This document shows positions 1 to 9,289 of a stretch of DNA of 50,679 bases, piece after piece (positions within the stretch are counted from its first letter, which is position 1; each line of letters starts with the position of its first letter). The notes under the pieces are model-generated. The model did no database searches. It saw only the letters and a list, made by a program, of their open reading frames with translations, and was not told the origin of the DNA. Made by a program: the position numbers and the translations under genes. Source of the DNA: Actinomyces ruminis (GTDB lineage Bacteria > Actinomycetota > Actinomycetes > Actinomycetales > Actinomycetaceae). Location: NCBI RefSeq assembly GCF_002154335.2, contig NZ_MTPX02000008.1:1-50679 (forward strand), written 5' to 3'.

Positions 1-1235
1 CCCAGGTCGAGGGTGGTCGCCAGGTCCGCGGGGGCTGGCGTCGGCGCGGCGGTGGCGGCGGGCACGGGGCGTTGTGCGCCCGGCACCGCGGCGGGCATAG
101 GCAGCGGCATGACGGATGCGGCAGTGCCGGCGACGTCGGTCCAGCGTGCGGTGGAGGTGAGCACGTCGATGCGTAGGTCGTCGCGGGCCAACAGGGAGCT
201 GATCGGCCGGGTGAGGCTGGGGTGGCCGGCGACCACGATGCGTTCCGCCTGCTCGGCCAGCCGGGCGCCCGCGGGAGCCGCCAGCAGTTCGGCGTAACGG
301 GTCACGGCCTGGGGGCCGCCGCGCGCGCCGGAGGTCGGCTCGGCCAGCAACGGCCAGTCGAGGTACTCGGCCAGGGCGCGCGCGTACCGCCCGGCGGCGT
401 CGACGCTGTCCCCGGCGACGACGATGCCGCGTTCCTCCCGGCGCCCGTCGTGCGCGTCCTCCCGGGGCTGTCCCGCAACCACCTGGCGGAGAGGAAAGGG
501 CCCGGCAGCGCCCGGCGCGGTGGCTCCCGCTGGGGGCTCCGGGCCATCCGCCTGCATCAGCGGTGCGGCGCCGGGGGCCGTCCCGGTTCCGGCAGGAGTC
601 TCCACGCCGGGCGCGGGTGCTAGTGGCGGCCGGAAGCGGAGGTTGAGCTGGACCGGCCCCGGATCGTTGGTGAGTGCGCCGGCGGCGGCATCCACCGCTC
701 GACGCACCTGGCCGGCGATGGCGCGCACGCCGGCCGACCCCAGGTCGGCGGTGATGTCCGCGGGCAGGTCGACCACCAGGCGTGGGGCCGCGCCGAAGAT
801 GCGGGTCTGCTCGGTGGTCTGGTTGGCGCCGGTGCCGACCGCCTCGTGGGGCCGGTCGGCAGTGACCAGGAGCAGGGGCACGCCGGCGGCGTCGGCCTCG
901 GCGACGGCCGGGTGCAGGTTCGCCACCGCGCTCCCAGAGGTGGTGATGACGGCGGCGGGTCGGCGGTGCCCGGCCAGCAGTTCGGCACGGGCGCATCCCA
1001 GGGCCACGAAGCCGGCGCTGCGCTCGTCGAGGACCACTCGCACCCGCAGCTTCCCGCCTCGTTCGGCGGCGGCCAGGGCCGGCACCAGGGGTGCGGAGCG
1101 GGAGCCGGGGGCGAGGATCACCTGGCGCACACCGGCACTAATCAGGGCGCCAACGACGGTGCGGGCAGCCACGAGCGACGGCGGCTCGGGCTGCGGACCC
1201 ACCCCGAGGCGCACGGAATCGGCGGCGGTGCTCAT
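1..1235 (-). CDS. menD: MenD, SEPHCHC synthase (3' end beyond window)
   Basis: This is the thiamine-diphosphate enzyme that joins 2-oxoglutarate to isochorismate in menaquinone synthesis. The ATG at 1235 opens a frame that stays open to the left edge, giving about 411 residues; the C-terminal part, which should carry the thiamine-diphosphate binding motif, lies outside. The N-terminal block reads VILAPGSRSAPLVPALAA, then VVLDERSAGFVALG and a TSGSAVANLHPAV stretch, which are the family's isochorismate and cofactor-contacting segments. A Pro/Ala/Gly-rich linker lies around residues 210-250 before the central domain. The start overlaps the menC stop as ATGA, so the two genes are translationally coupled. 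Identification is by recognised family motifs and by the menC neighbour. Confidence 0.93.
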   Translation of the reverse strand, partial: MSTAADSVRLGVGPQPEPPSLVAARTVVGALISAGVRQVILAPGSRSAPLVPALAAAERGGKLRVRVVLDERSAGFVALGCARAELLAGHRRPAAVITTSGSAVANLHPAVAEADAAGVPLLLVTADRPHEAVGTGANQTTEQTRIFGAAPRLVVDLPADITADLGSAGVRAIAGQVRRAVDAAAGALTNDPGPVQLNLRFRPPLAPAPGVETPAGTGTAPGAAPLMQADGPEPPAGATAPGAAGPFPLRQVVAGQPREDAHDGRREERGIVVAGDSVDAAGRYARALAEYLDWPLLAEPTSGARGGPQAVTRYAELLAAPAGARLAEQAERIVVAGHPSLTRPISSLLARDDLRIDVLTSTARWTDVAGTAASVMPLPMPAAVPGAQRPVPAATAAPTPAPADLATTLDL

Positions 1236-2407
1236 AGAGGCAGTCCGGCCACGGCGCTTCCGGGGCGGGAACCCTCGCGCTCGCGTCGGCGCTGCAGGGC
1301 AGCCGCGATATGGCTCAGGCGCAACTGCCAGCGGGCGGTGAGTTCGGCGTCGGCGGCGGCCGTGCGCAGCAGTGCCCGTGAGACGTGTACGGGGCGCACC
1401 GGCAGGACGCCGTCGGCGGGGATGGCGGCAGGGGCGGCGACGTCGCGGGCGAGCAGTCGGACCGTGCCCAGCCCGCAGGCGTGTTCGAGTCCCGGTAGGG
1501 CGGCCGCGAGCGCGACGCCCGCACCGATGCCGACGCTGGTGTCGATGGCGGAGGAGACGACGGTGGGCAGGCCCAGGCGCTCGGCCAGGGCCAGGGCGCG
1601 GCGTACGCCGCCGAGCGGGGCGACCTTGAGGACGGCCACGTCGGCGGCCGCCAGGCGGGCCACGGCCAGCGGGTCGGCGGACAGGCGGATGGATTCGTCG
1701 GCGGCGATAGGAATGTCCACCAGGCGGCGCAGGTCGGCGAGCGCCTGAGTGGAGCCACAGGGCTGTTCGACGTACTCCAGGCCCTGGGCGGCGGCATCCA
1801 TCAGCGGCAGGATTCTGCGCGCGGTCTCCAGGTCCCAGGCGCCGTTGACGTCGATGCGAATGCGGCCGTGCGGGCCGATGGCGTCGCGCACGGCCTCAAT
1901 GCGCTCCAGGTCGGCGGCTAGGGCTTGGCGGTCGGAGACGCGCGCGCCGGCGACCTTGACCTTGACGGTGACGGGAAGGACACGGGGAGGTGTGGCGGCA
2001 TGCCGAGCCGGCCCGGCGGCGGTGCCCGCCGCCGCGATCAGGGCGCGCGCCTGGTCGGGTTCGACGGCGGGGACCGTGATGTTTACGGGGACCGTTTCCC
2101 GGTGACGGGGCAGGTCGGTGCTGCCGACGGTGGCCTGTTCCAGGCCGGCGGCCAGCCAGGGGGCGCAGGCGTCGGCGTCGTAGTCCCAGAAGGGAGCGAC
2201 TTCGCCCCAACCGGCCGGCCCGTGTAGGAGCACGCCGTCGCGGCGGGTCAGGCCGCGGAAACGGGTGCGCAGGGGAACGTCCCAGGCGACGGCCCGGTCG
2301 ACGTCGGCCAGCAGCGCCCCGCCGATGCCGGCGCGCAGGGCGTCCAGATCGAGTTCGCCGCGCACGCGGACGGACGCGGGATCCGGGCCGCGGTTGGGGA
2401 TGGTCAC
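1232..2407 (-). CDS. menC: MenC, o-succinylbenzoate synthase
   Basis: This enolase-superfamily enzyme dehydrates SHCHC to o-succinylbenzoate in menaquinone synthesis. The 391-residue protein has the barrel motifs in order: the KVKV pair with lysines 149 and 151, DVNG with metal ligand Asp186, VEQP with Glu214, ADES with Asp237, and KVAPLGG with Lys261. This is the usual set of two catalytic lysines and three acidic magnesium ligands. The N-terminal capping domain includes the GWGEVAPFWDYD segment typical of actinobacterial MenC. The length is a little above the family norm because of a basic C-terminal tail after about residue 350. It lies directly upstream of menD with a 4-base overlap. Confidence 0.93.
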   Translation of the reverse strand: MTIPNRGPDPASVRVRGELDLDALRAGIGGALLADVDRAVAWDVPLRTRFRGLTRRDGVLLHGPAGWGEVAPFWDYDADACAPWLAAGLEQATVGSTDLPRHRETVPVNITVPAVEPDQARALIAAAGTAAGPARHAATPPRVLPVTVKVKVAGARVSDRQALAADLERIEAVRDAIGPHGRIRIDVNGAWDLETARRILPLMDAAAQGLEYVEQPCGSTQALADLRRLVDIPIAADESIRLSADPLAVARLAAADVAVLKVAPLGGVRRALALAERLGLPTVVSSAIDTSVGIGAGVALAAALPGLEHACGLGTVRLLARDVAAPAAIPADGVLPVRPVHVSRALLRTAAADAELTARWQLRLSHIAAALQRRREREGSRPGSAVAGLPL

Positions 2408-2583
2408 GCGGACAGGATAGCCAGGCGGCAGGGCCGTGGCGGCCGAGCGTGACGATCAGTGCCTAATGGCAATGATTCGGCCATCACTCCTCATCCATGC
2501 CGTAGAACACCTTGCTGGCGGTGTCGCCGGCAACGGGTTCGGGGGTTGAGTAGGAGGCGCGCAGTCCAGTGAGCAGGAGAGTA

Positions 2584-3186
2584 TTACCAAGGTGGCGGAC
2601 CCGCGAAGAACGGCAGCAGCCAGCGGTCCCAGACCAGGACGAGCAGCACCGTGCCAACCAGGTATACCGCCATTGGAGACAGACAGCGTGCCCAGAGGCT
2701 GATCCGGTCTGCGAAGCATGCCATCACCGCGAGCGTCAACAACCCGGCAAAGAACGGTGCCGCCAAGACAATCCCGTCCCACGGAGCCGGCCAACAACTC
2801 GGGTAGGTGCATGTCCCATAGGTCCCCGCACCCGCCATTAGAAGAATAAGGAACGCCATGCAAACAGCACTCAGCGCTACCACAGCTACTGTCACAACAT
2901 CATAACGACACTTGGCGTGCCACTTCGGAATGAGAGCGAAACCGAGCGCCGCCTCCAGCGTGGAGCGCCACCAAACAAAAGTGAACGTTCCATCCCCCTT
3001 CATTATCCGTGTGACCATCCCGCTGTCGGCTGCCGTATTCGGCCGAACCCTCGAAAGGCCTAACGGCATGGCGGCCCACTGCGCCCCCCATATCAGCAGC
3101 GCGAGCCCGGCCAGCACCATGACTGTCCGCAAGATGAAACAGAGCCCAACCAGAAGCCACTCGTGAACCTTTGCGTCAGTCCTCAT
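2584..3186 (-). CDS. Hypothetical multi-pass membrane protein
   Basis: I do not recognise a family for this 200-residue protein. It has about four hydrophobic segments, near residues 10-33, 78-98, 105-130 and 138-190, and a short loop containing several cysteines (YGTCTYPSCW) near residue 125. The loop before the second segment is rich in charged and polar residues. The ATG at 3186 is preceded by a purine-rich GGGGATGG that could act as a weak ribosome binding site. The gene sits alone between menC and the ornithine carbamoyltransferase gene on the same strand. The base composition is somewhat lower in GC than its neighbours. Function is unknown. Confidence 0.6.
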   Translation of the reverse strand: MRTDAKVHEWLLVGLCFILRTVMVLAGLALLIWGAQWAAMPLGLSRVRPNTAADSGMVTRIMKGDGTFTFVWWRSTLEAALGFALIPKWHAKCRYDVVTVAVVALSAVCMAFLILLMAGAGTYGTCTYPSCWPAPWDGIVLAAPFFAGLLTLAVMACFADRISLWARCLSPMAVYLVGTVLLVLVWDRWLLPFFAGPPPW

Positions 3187-3264
3187 CTGCCATCCCCTAT
3201 ATCGATATTGGTCCAGCCGCCTCCACAGCTTCCCTAAACCCTCTGGATGACCGGACGTCCCAGA

Positions 3265-4320
3265 TCAGCCGGCCTGCGCCGTCGCGGCCGGCTCGCCGAG
3301 GGTGGCGACCATGACGGCCTTGATGGTGTGCATGCGGTTCTCGGCCTGGTCGAAGACGATGGAGCGCTCGGACTCGAAGACGTCCTCGGTGACCTCCAGG
3401 CCGTCCATGCCGGTGGCCTGGTAGATCTCCTCTCCGATCGTGGTCTCGCGGTTGTGGTAGGAGGGCAGGCAGTGCATGAACTTGGCCTGCTCCCCCGCCT
3501 TGTCCATTAGGGCGGCGTTGACCTGGTAGTCGCGCAGCAGCTCGATGCGCTCGGCCCACACGTCCTTCGGCTCCCCCATGGATACCCAGATGTCGGTGTG
3601 CACGAAGTCCACCCCGGTCACGCCCTCGTCCACGGACTCAGTCAGCGTGATGCGGGCGCCGGTGTCGGCGGCCACGACCTGGGCGGCGGCGACGCATTCG
3701 TCGTCGGGCCACAACTGCTTGGGGGCGACGATGCGTACGTCGGCGCCGAGCAGGGCACCGGCCACCAGCAGGGAGCGACCCATGTTGAAGCGGGCGTCCC
3801 CGACGTAGGCGTAGGCGATCTCGTCCGCGGGCTTGTCGGTGTGCTCCAGCATGGTCAGGCAGTCGCACAGCATCTGAGTGGGGTGCCAGTCGTCGGTGAG
3901 CCCGTTCCACACCGGCACGCCCGACAGCTCGGCGAGCTGGTCGACCTTGGCCTGGGAGTCGCCGCGGTACTCGATGCCGTCGAACATGCGGCCCAGCACG
4001 CGGGCGGTGTCCGCCACGGATTCCTTGTGGCCCATCTGGGAGCCCGACGGATCCAGGTAGGTGGTGTGGGCGCCCTGGTCGTGGGCGCCGACCTCGAAGG
4101 AGCAGCGGGTGCGCGTGGAGGTCTTCTCGAAGATCAGGGCGATGTTCTTGCCCTTCAGGTGCTGAGTCTCCCGGCCGGCCCGCTTGTCGGCCTTCAGCTG
4201 CGCCGCCAGGCCGATCAGCGTCATCCATTCCTGCGGCGTGAAGTCCTGTTCACGCAGGAAACTGCGGCCCTGCAGGGACGCAAGGACGGCGGGGGCGGGG
4301 GCCGGGATGACGGCGGGCAT
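3265..4320 (-). CDS. argF: Ornithine carbamoyltransferase
   Basis: This enzyme interconverts ornithine plus carbamoyl phosphate with citrulline plus phosphate. The 351-residue protein shows the carbamoyl-phosphate motif STRTR at 68-72, HPTQ at 146-149, the ornithine-binding SMGE at 247-250, and FMHCLP with catalytic Cys284. The N-terminal arm and overall length resemble the ArcB/ArgF group used in arginine breakdown. No other arginine synthesis gene is adjacent, while arginine deiminase lies 13 kb away on the same strand. The catabolic (arcB) role is therefore plausible but not proved by sequence. The ATG at 4320 has an AAAGGA ribosome binding site upstream. Confidence 0.93.
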   Translation of the reverse strand: MPAVIPAPAPAVLASLQGRSFLREQDFTPQEWMTLIGLAAQLKADKRAGRETQHLKGKNIALIFEKTSTRTRCSFEVGAHDQGAHTTYLDPSGSQMGHKESVADTARVLGRMFDGIEYRGDSQAKVDQLAELSGVPVWNGLTDDWHPTQMLCDCLTMLEHTDKPADEIAYAYVGDARFNMGRSLLVAGALLGADVRIVAPKQLWPDDECVAAAQVVAADTGARITLTESVDEGVTGVDFVHTDIWVSMGEPKDVWAERIELLRDYQVNAALMDKAGEQAKFMHCLPSYHNRETTIGEEIYQATGMDGLEVTEDVFESERSIVFDQAENRMHTIKAVMVATLGEPAATAQAG

Positions 4321-4456
4321 GCGGGGGTCCTTTCGACACAGTGAGTCCAGCCGAGACTAGACTACCGGCTCCCATACCAGTTTCCCGTTACTCCCCCGCC
4401 AGTAGCCCCGGCGCCAGGGCAGAGTGTACGACGTCGCCCGACTTATGGTAGGCATT

Positions 4457-4479
4457 GCACGACCTTAGGGATGTCGTGC
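4457..4479 (-). terminator. Weak stem-loop downstream of the ROK gene
   Basis: GCACGAC and GTCGTGC form a 7-bp stem around a 9-base loop, about 90 bases past the ROK stop codon. No T-run follows on either strand, so terminator function is only a guess. The rest of 4321-4566 shows no gene and presumably carries the argF promoter. Confidence 0.25.
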
Positions 4480-4566
4480 GCACTACCGGAACACCCACAA
4501 AGAGCGTCTCTCTTAGGACAGCAGCCACCCACCACCGCCTGTGAGCTCACGAATGCCGGAAACGAA

Positions 4567-5834
4567 TCAGACGAGGGCGCGCCCGGGACGGTGTTCCTGA
4601 GCGAGAAAGGCTTCCCGGGTGAAAGGCTGCACGCCCTCATGCGAGGCAAGGCTGGAACGGACCCGATTCAGCGCCAGGAGCGCTGCCCCCTGGGCCGAGG
4701 AGAACTGGTCATTCGCCGAGACCACGACCTTCGGGGGGCGCCTGACCCCTGCAGCGAGCGCGGCCCTGATGTCGTCGAGGAACAGGTGTGCGACCGGGGT
4801 GAGGGCACCAGCCATGACAACCAGTTCGGGATCATCAATCGCCACCGCAGTCACCAGAGCGGGGGTGATGTCCTCCATCAGCCGGCGAATGCGCCCCAGG
4901 GCGACTTGGTCTCCCGCGCTAGCCTCGCGCACGGCGCGTCCCAAGGCGTCCGCCCCCTCGCTGAGCTCGCCCAGTCCGCCGGACGGTGCTCCGTAGGCAC
5001 ACGGGCATCTGCCGACAGGTCGCCAGCCATCCCGTGAGCACCGTGCCTGAGACGACCGCCGTGCATGATGCCGAGCGTAGGACGCCGACCGGTTTGCAAC
5101 AGAAGAACGTCATCGTAGCCGGACGCTGCTCCCCTGCAACGCTCTGCATACACGGAAGCACACACGTCATTGACGATGAGGCACCCGGGCCCGAGAAGAG
5201 ACTCGAAGCGCTCAAGGGGACGTGTACCGTTCCAGGAGGGAATTGCCACACTCTCCACCAGAGTTCCGTCTTCCTCAACGAAACCGCCGACGGCGAGCAC
5301 AGCCGACCAGCACTGCGATCCTCTCAACGCCTGCTCGACGACCTGCCGGGCAGCAACGTCACGCTCATCGTCCTCCCGCCCGGCGGTAAGACGAATTTCG
5401 GATTGCGCGAGTTCTTTGCCTTTTAGGTCGAGACACTGAGCTCGGACCGCGTGTGCTCCGACATCCAAGCCGAGCACACACCCGGACGGCACTCGCAGTG
5501 AGTATGTCTGAGCGGGCCGCCCCTTAGCGCCCTGAGCCGACGTCCCCACCGCGACCCATCCCTTGCTCCGGAGATCACGCAGCACCGTCCCGAGCGTGGC
5601 TACCGTCAACCCCGTCGTCTGCCTCAGCTGCGATGCGCGCTGCGGGCTGGACTCGCGCAGCGCAGTGAGAACTGCGTACTCGTTCCACCTGCGCAGCGCA
5701 CCTGGGTCGCCGCGGCCTGTACTCGCCCGTTGCGCGTAGCGCTGCGATCCGGCCAGCGCGGGCCGCGGTTGGGCAAGGGTCGTGTCCTCCACAGCAGTCA
5801 TCCTTCCAGGCACTTCCGCACACGTCCAAGACAT
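4567..5834 (-). CDS. ROK-family transcriptional regulator (frame broken)
   Basis: ROK regulators are repressors with an N-terminal helix-turn-helix and a sugar-kinase-like sensor domain. The first frame (5834 to about 4980) gives an HTH near residues 50-105, then GLDVGAHAVRAQ and IVNDVCASV, typical ROK nucleotide-fold segments, and GIMHGGRLRHGAHGMAGDLS. The rest of the domain continues in another frame to 4567, from GLGELSEGADALG onward. Restoring one base near 4978-4985 joins them into about 420 residues, the normal family size. The usual CxCGxxGC zinc site after the AGE/AGD motif is not seen. It is transcribed away from the DUF5107 sugar genes and is probably their regulator. The start could instead be the ATG at 5801. 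Confidence 0.8.
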
Positions 5835-5922
5835 GGTATCTTTTCTTTAAGCAGTTTACTTACTACCTAACAAAAAACAACTGCTCACCGTATGACGGTC
5901 GCTGCATCCCAAGGGAGGGACC
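5835..5922. promoter_or_regulatory. Divergent control region with an inverted repeat
   Basis: This short AT-rich gap separates the ROK gene from the DUF5107 operon. AGCAGTT at 5850-5856 and AACTGCT at 5879-5885 form an inverted repeat with a 22-base spacer, a candidate operator for the ROK protein. On the minus strand TTGTTA and a TTAAAG-like hexamer are 17 bases apart and could be a promoter. The AT content stands out from the surrounding GC-rich DNA. Operator function is inferred from position only. Confidence 0.5.
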
Positions 5923-7845
5923 ATGCCAGGCATCCGCTTCGAAACGGCGGTGATCCCCATGACGCCGCTCGGCGAGCTCGGCGAGCTCATCCTCGATGGT
6001 GGGGACCGCCGAGTTCCAACCGCCGCGGATCTGGAGCTGCTGCAGGTCGGGGAGAACCACATGAGCGGACCGCCGACTCTCCTGCCCTACCGTTACCAAG
6101 ACTCCTACGACGGCAGCGTCATATCGTCTGAGTTCAACGTAGCGATCCTGGAGAACCAGCGGCTGCGCGCCGAGTTCCTGCTTGACCTCGGTGGGCGACT
6201 GTGGCGACTGACAGACCGCCGTTCGGGCCGCGAGCTGTTACACCGACCCGAGCGAATCGACTTGGCCAACCTCGCTCTGCGCAACGCCTGGTTCGCCGGC
6301 GGCGTCGAGTGGAACCTTGGCACCACCGGCCACTGGGGTCTGACCAACGAGCCCGTAGCTGCGGGAACCCTCCCTGATGGACGCGGGGGACGAATCCTGC
6401 GCATGTGGGCGTACGAGCGCATGCTCGGAGTCACCTGGCGGCTGGACGCTTGGCTGCCCGACGACTCCGAGTCCCTCTACACCCACATCCTGCTGGAGAA
6501 TCCCACCACCCGGGATACTCCCGTCTATTGGTGGTCCAACATTGCCATTCCACAGAGCGCCTCCACCCGAGTCATTGTCGACGCCGACTCGGCCTTCCAC
6601 TTCGGCTACGCCGACGCGCTTGACGTCGTCAGCGTCCCCGAGTATCGCGGCCGCGACATCACCCACCCCCAGCGTCAGACTAGCGGCGCAGACTACTTCT
6701 ATCGCATCCGATCGCGCATCCCGTGGATTGCTGCGGTGGACGGCGACGGCCTCGGGATCTGCCAGTACTCGACACCCGAGTTGAGCGGACGCAAACTCTT
6801 CACCTGGGGAAGCGGCATGGGCGGGAGGTCATGGCAACGCCGACTGTCCGGGACACGCCGCTACGCCGAGATCCAGGCTGGGCTTGCCCCCACCCAGCTG
6901 GAACACTTACACCTCTCTGCGGGCGCCTCCATCCGCTTTACCGAGTGCTACAGCCCCGTGGTCATCGACAACCCTGAGGACCACTGGGAGGCACTCGTAG
7001 CGCACACAGCGCGGGCCGTCGTCAATCCCGCACGCCTGGAGGAAGCCTCGGCGCATCTCACTTCCCTTGAACAGTCCCGAGTCGTCCCCGCCCCCCTCAA
7101 ATACGGCCCGGAGGAGCACGCAGCGCGAGAGGGATGGGGAGCCCTCGAGGTGCTAGCGGGACATCGAGCTGCCTCCTGGGCCACGCCCTTCAACACCGAC
7201 GCGCTTAACGCCGAGCAGAGCGCTTGGCTCAAAGCTGCACGCACAGGCCAGCTGGACCCAATCCTGCTCGGGTCAGCGATGATCGGATCCGATTGGATCG
7301 CCGTCCTGCGACGTGCAAAGCCCAGTTGGTTGCGTGACTACCTTCTTGGGATAGCACTTCATGCCGCCGGTTACACGCACGAGGCCCGTGCGCTATGGCG
7401 AAAGTCAGAGCGCACGCACCTTACCGCCGACGTCCTACGCGCTCTGGCCCTCACCGACTCCGACGGTGAAGCACGCGCCCTTGGCCTGCTCCGTGCCCAC
7501 ACTCTCGCCCCAAGTCGTCACGGCATCACTATCGAAGCACTCACCCACCTACTCGACATAGGCCTGATCGACAAAGCCCTCACCCTCATCGACTCTCTGC
7601 CCTCCGCCGTGCGCGACCTGCCCCGGGTGCAGTATCTAGAGTGCGTCGGTCGGGTACGGGCAGGGCATCTTGCCCGGGCTCGCGAACTCATTGAGGCCCC
7701 ACTCATCCTCCCGGACCTGCGTGAGGGTGACCTGGGCCTGGAACGCCTGTGGTGGGACTACCAGCGCCTCGCCGGAACCCACGACCCTGTCCCCGAGGCC
7801 TATGCCTTCTCAATGACCACATCACCACAGGAGGAGCGCTACTGA
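5923..7845 (+). CDS. DUF5107 domain protein
   Basis: This 640-residue protein matches my recollection of DUF5107 proteins: an N-terminal beta-rich domain at about residues 50-370 followed by helical repeats at about 440-630. The LDLGGRLWRLTDRRSGRELLHRP stretch near residue 90 is reminiscent of mutarotase-like sugar-binding folds, and the region is rich in Trp, Tyr and His (NAWFAGGVEWNLGTTGHWG, PVYWWSNIAIP). There is no signal peptide, so it should be cytoplasmic. The ATG at 5923 follows a strong AAGGGAGG site. It is the first gene of a sugar-uptake operon, so action on an imported glycoside is likely. The enzymatic activity is not known to me. Confidence 0.8.
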   Translation: MPGIRFETAVIPMTPLGELGELILDGGDRRVPTAADLELLQVGENHMSGPPTLLPYRYQDSYDGSVISSEFNVAILENQRLRAEFLLDLGGRLWRLTDRRSGRELLHRPERIDLANLALRNAWFAGGVEWNLGTTGHWGLTNEPVAAGTLPDGRGGRILRMWAYERMLGVTWRLDAWLPDDSESLYTHILLENPTTRDTPVYWWSNIAIPQSASTRVIVDADSAFHFGYADALDVVSVPEYRGRDITHPQRQTSGADYFYRIRSRIPWIAAVDGDGLGICQYSTPELSGRKLFTWGSGMGGRSWQRRLSGTRRYAEIQAGLAPTQLEHLHLSAGASIRFTECYSPVVIDNPEDHWEALVAHTARAVVNPARLEEASAHLTSLEQSRVVPAPLKYGPEEHAAREGWGALEVLAGHRAASWATPFNTDALNAEQSAWLKAARTGQLDPILLGSAMIGSDWIAVLRRAKPSWLRDYLLGIALHAAGYTHEARALWRKSERTHLTADVLRALALTDSDGEARALGLLRAHTLAPSRHGITIEALTHLLDIGLIDKALTLIDSLPSAVRDLPRVQYLECVGRVRAGHLARARELIEAPLILPDLREGDLGLERLWWDYQRLAGTHDPVPEAYAFSMTTSPQEERY

Positions 7846-7960
7846 GACAGGAAATCGGCGCTCGACGGCGAGCACCTTCCCACCCCGGCCTGGCTGCACC
7901 GACTCACCACGACTACGACACACAGCTGTAGCACCAAATACACGAACAAAGGAGATCGTG

Positions 7961-9289
7961 ATGACACTCACGCGACGTGACTTCATATCATTGTCTAGCA
8001 TGGCGGCGCTTGCCACCACACTGACCGCTTGCGGCAGTTCCGGAACCGCCAGCTCAGGCGGAGGGCAGAGTTTCACCTATTGGTCCATGTGGCAGCAAGG
8101 AGAGCCTCAGCAGGTGCTCCTGGCAGAACTCTTCGAGGACTTCACCGAGAAAACAGGCATCCAGGTTGAGGCCCAGTGGGCCGGCCGCGAGGTACTCACT
8201 CAGGTGGTCCCGCGGCTAAACTCGGGCAACCCGCCAGACCTCGTTGACCAGGCCGCTTCGGATTTCCCCGCCAAGCTCGGCCTGGACAATCTCGCAGATC
8301 TGACCGACTTGTGGGCCACGCCCATCGACGGCGAGGACATAACCGTGGGCGAGTCGATCCCCGAATCGCTTATGGACGCATTACGCACCGACGGCAAGAT
8401 CTTCTGTTTCCCCTACTCCGTGGCCGGTGAGACCATCTTCTTCAACAAGAGAATCACCCCCGAGTTGGCGGAGAACCCGCCCCAAAGCTTCGATGATCTG
8501 CTCGCCTATCTCGATGAGCGCAAGGCGGCGGGGCGCACACCGATCGCCCTCGACGGTGACATCAAGGACTACGAGGCCTACTGGCTCGAGTCCGCGCTTC
8601 TGCGCGCTGGCGGACGTGGCGTCATCACAGAGGCGGCACAGGACGCGACCGGCGAGAACTTCGGGTCCAAACCGTGGGTGGACGCGACCGAGGCTATCGG
8701 CACACTCATCGCTGGGGGCTACTTCCCCGCAGGGTTTCAAGGCACCAAATTCCCCACGCAACAGGCTTCCTTTGCCGACCAGTCAACTAAAACCGACATG
8801 ATTCTCATGGGCACCTGGCTCCCATCCGAGGCCTCCTCCTCTCTTGAGAAATCTGGAGACGATCCAGAATCAGTCGAGTGGGGTTCCTTCAAGTTCCCGG
8901 CCGTCGGCGACAACGTCGGAGCTGGCATCGCGATCTCCGGTCCGACCGGTTTCGCAATCCCCATCAAGGCCCGCAACCAGGAGGCAGCCAAAACCTGGAT
9001 GGCCTACTTTGCCAATAAAGAGCGTTGCGGACGTATCGCCTCCGATGCCAAGAACCTCACGGCTCGAACTGACATTGACCAGAGCCCCGAGCTCGCTGAC
9101 TACGGCAGGGAGTACGCCGAGGCCTCCGAGATCGTGCCCTTCACCGACGGCGTAGGCGTCGCCGAACCGCAGTGGGTCACCGACGTCTGGCAGCCCCTCA
9201 TCAACGACTTCTTCGGTGCGAAGATTGACGCCGCCGAATTCCGGGAACAGCTGGCGGCCAACACAGTGACCTACCACGGGAACCAGTGA
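7961..9289 (+). CDS. Sugar ABC transporter substrate-binding lipoprotein
   Basis: This is the extracellular binding component of a carbohydrate ABC importer. The N-terminus has a twin-arginine-like RRDF at residues 5-8, a hydrophobic stretch, and the lipobox LTAC with Cys24 as the lipid anchor. Mature sequence contains FTYWSMWQQGEP, PDLVDQAASDFPAKLG and GPTGFAIPIKARNQEAAKTWMAYF, typical of family 1 extracellular solute-binding proteins. The ATG at 7961 is preferred over the GTG at 7958 because AGGAG at 7950-7954 then has a 6-base spacing. It overlaps the next permease gene by one base. The bound sugar cannot be read from sequence. Confidence 0.92.
   Translation: MTLTRRDFISLSSMAALATTLTACGSSGTASSGGGQSFTYWSMWQQGEPQQVLLAELFEDFTEKTGIQVEAQWAGREVLTQVVPRLNSGNPPDLVDQAASDFPAKLGLDNLADLTDLWATPIDGEDITVGESIPESLMDALRTDGKIFCFPYSVAGETIFFNKRITPELAENPPQSFDDLLAYLDERKAAGRTPIALDGDIKDYEAYWLESALLRAGGRGVITEAAQDATGENFGSKPWVDATEAIGTLIAGGYFPAGFQGTKFPTQQASFADQSTKTDMILMGTWLPSEASSSLEKSGDDPESVEWGSFKFPAVGDNVGAGIAISGPTGFAIPIKARNQEAAKTWMAYFANKERCGRIASDAKNLTARTDIDQSPELADYGREYAEASEIVPFTDGVGVAEPQWVTDVWQPLINDFFGAKIDAAEFREQLAANTVTYHGNQ

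Noticed and set aside
4321..4566. A small gene between argF and the ROK gene
   Set aside because: The open frames are short, without a family or clear ribosome binding site; the stretch is better explained as promoter and 3' end sequence.
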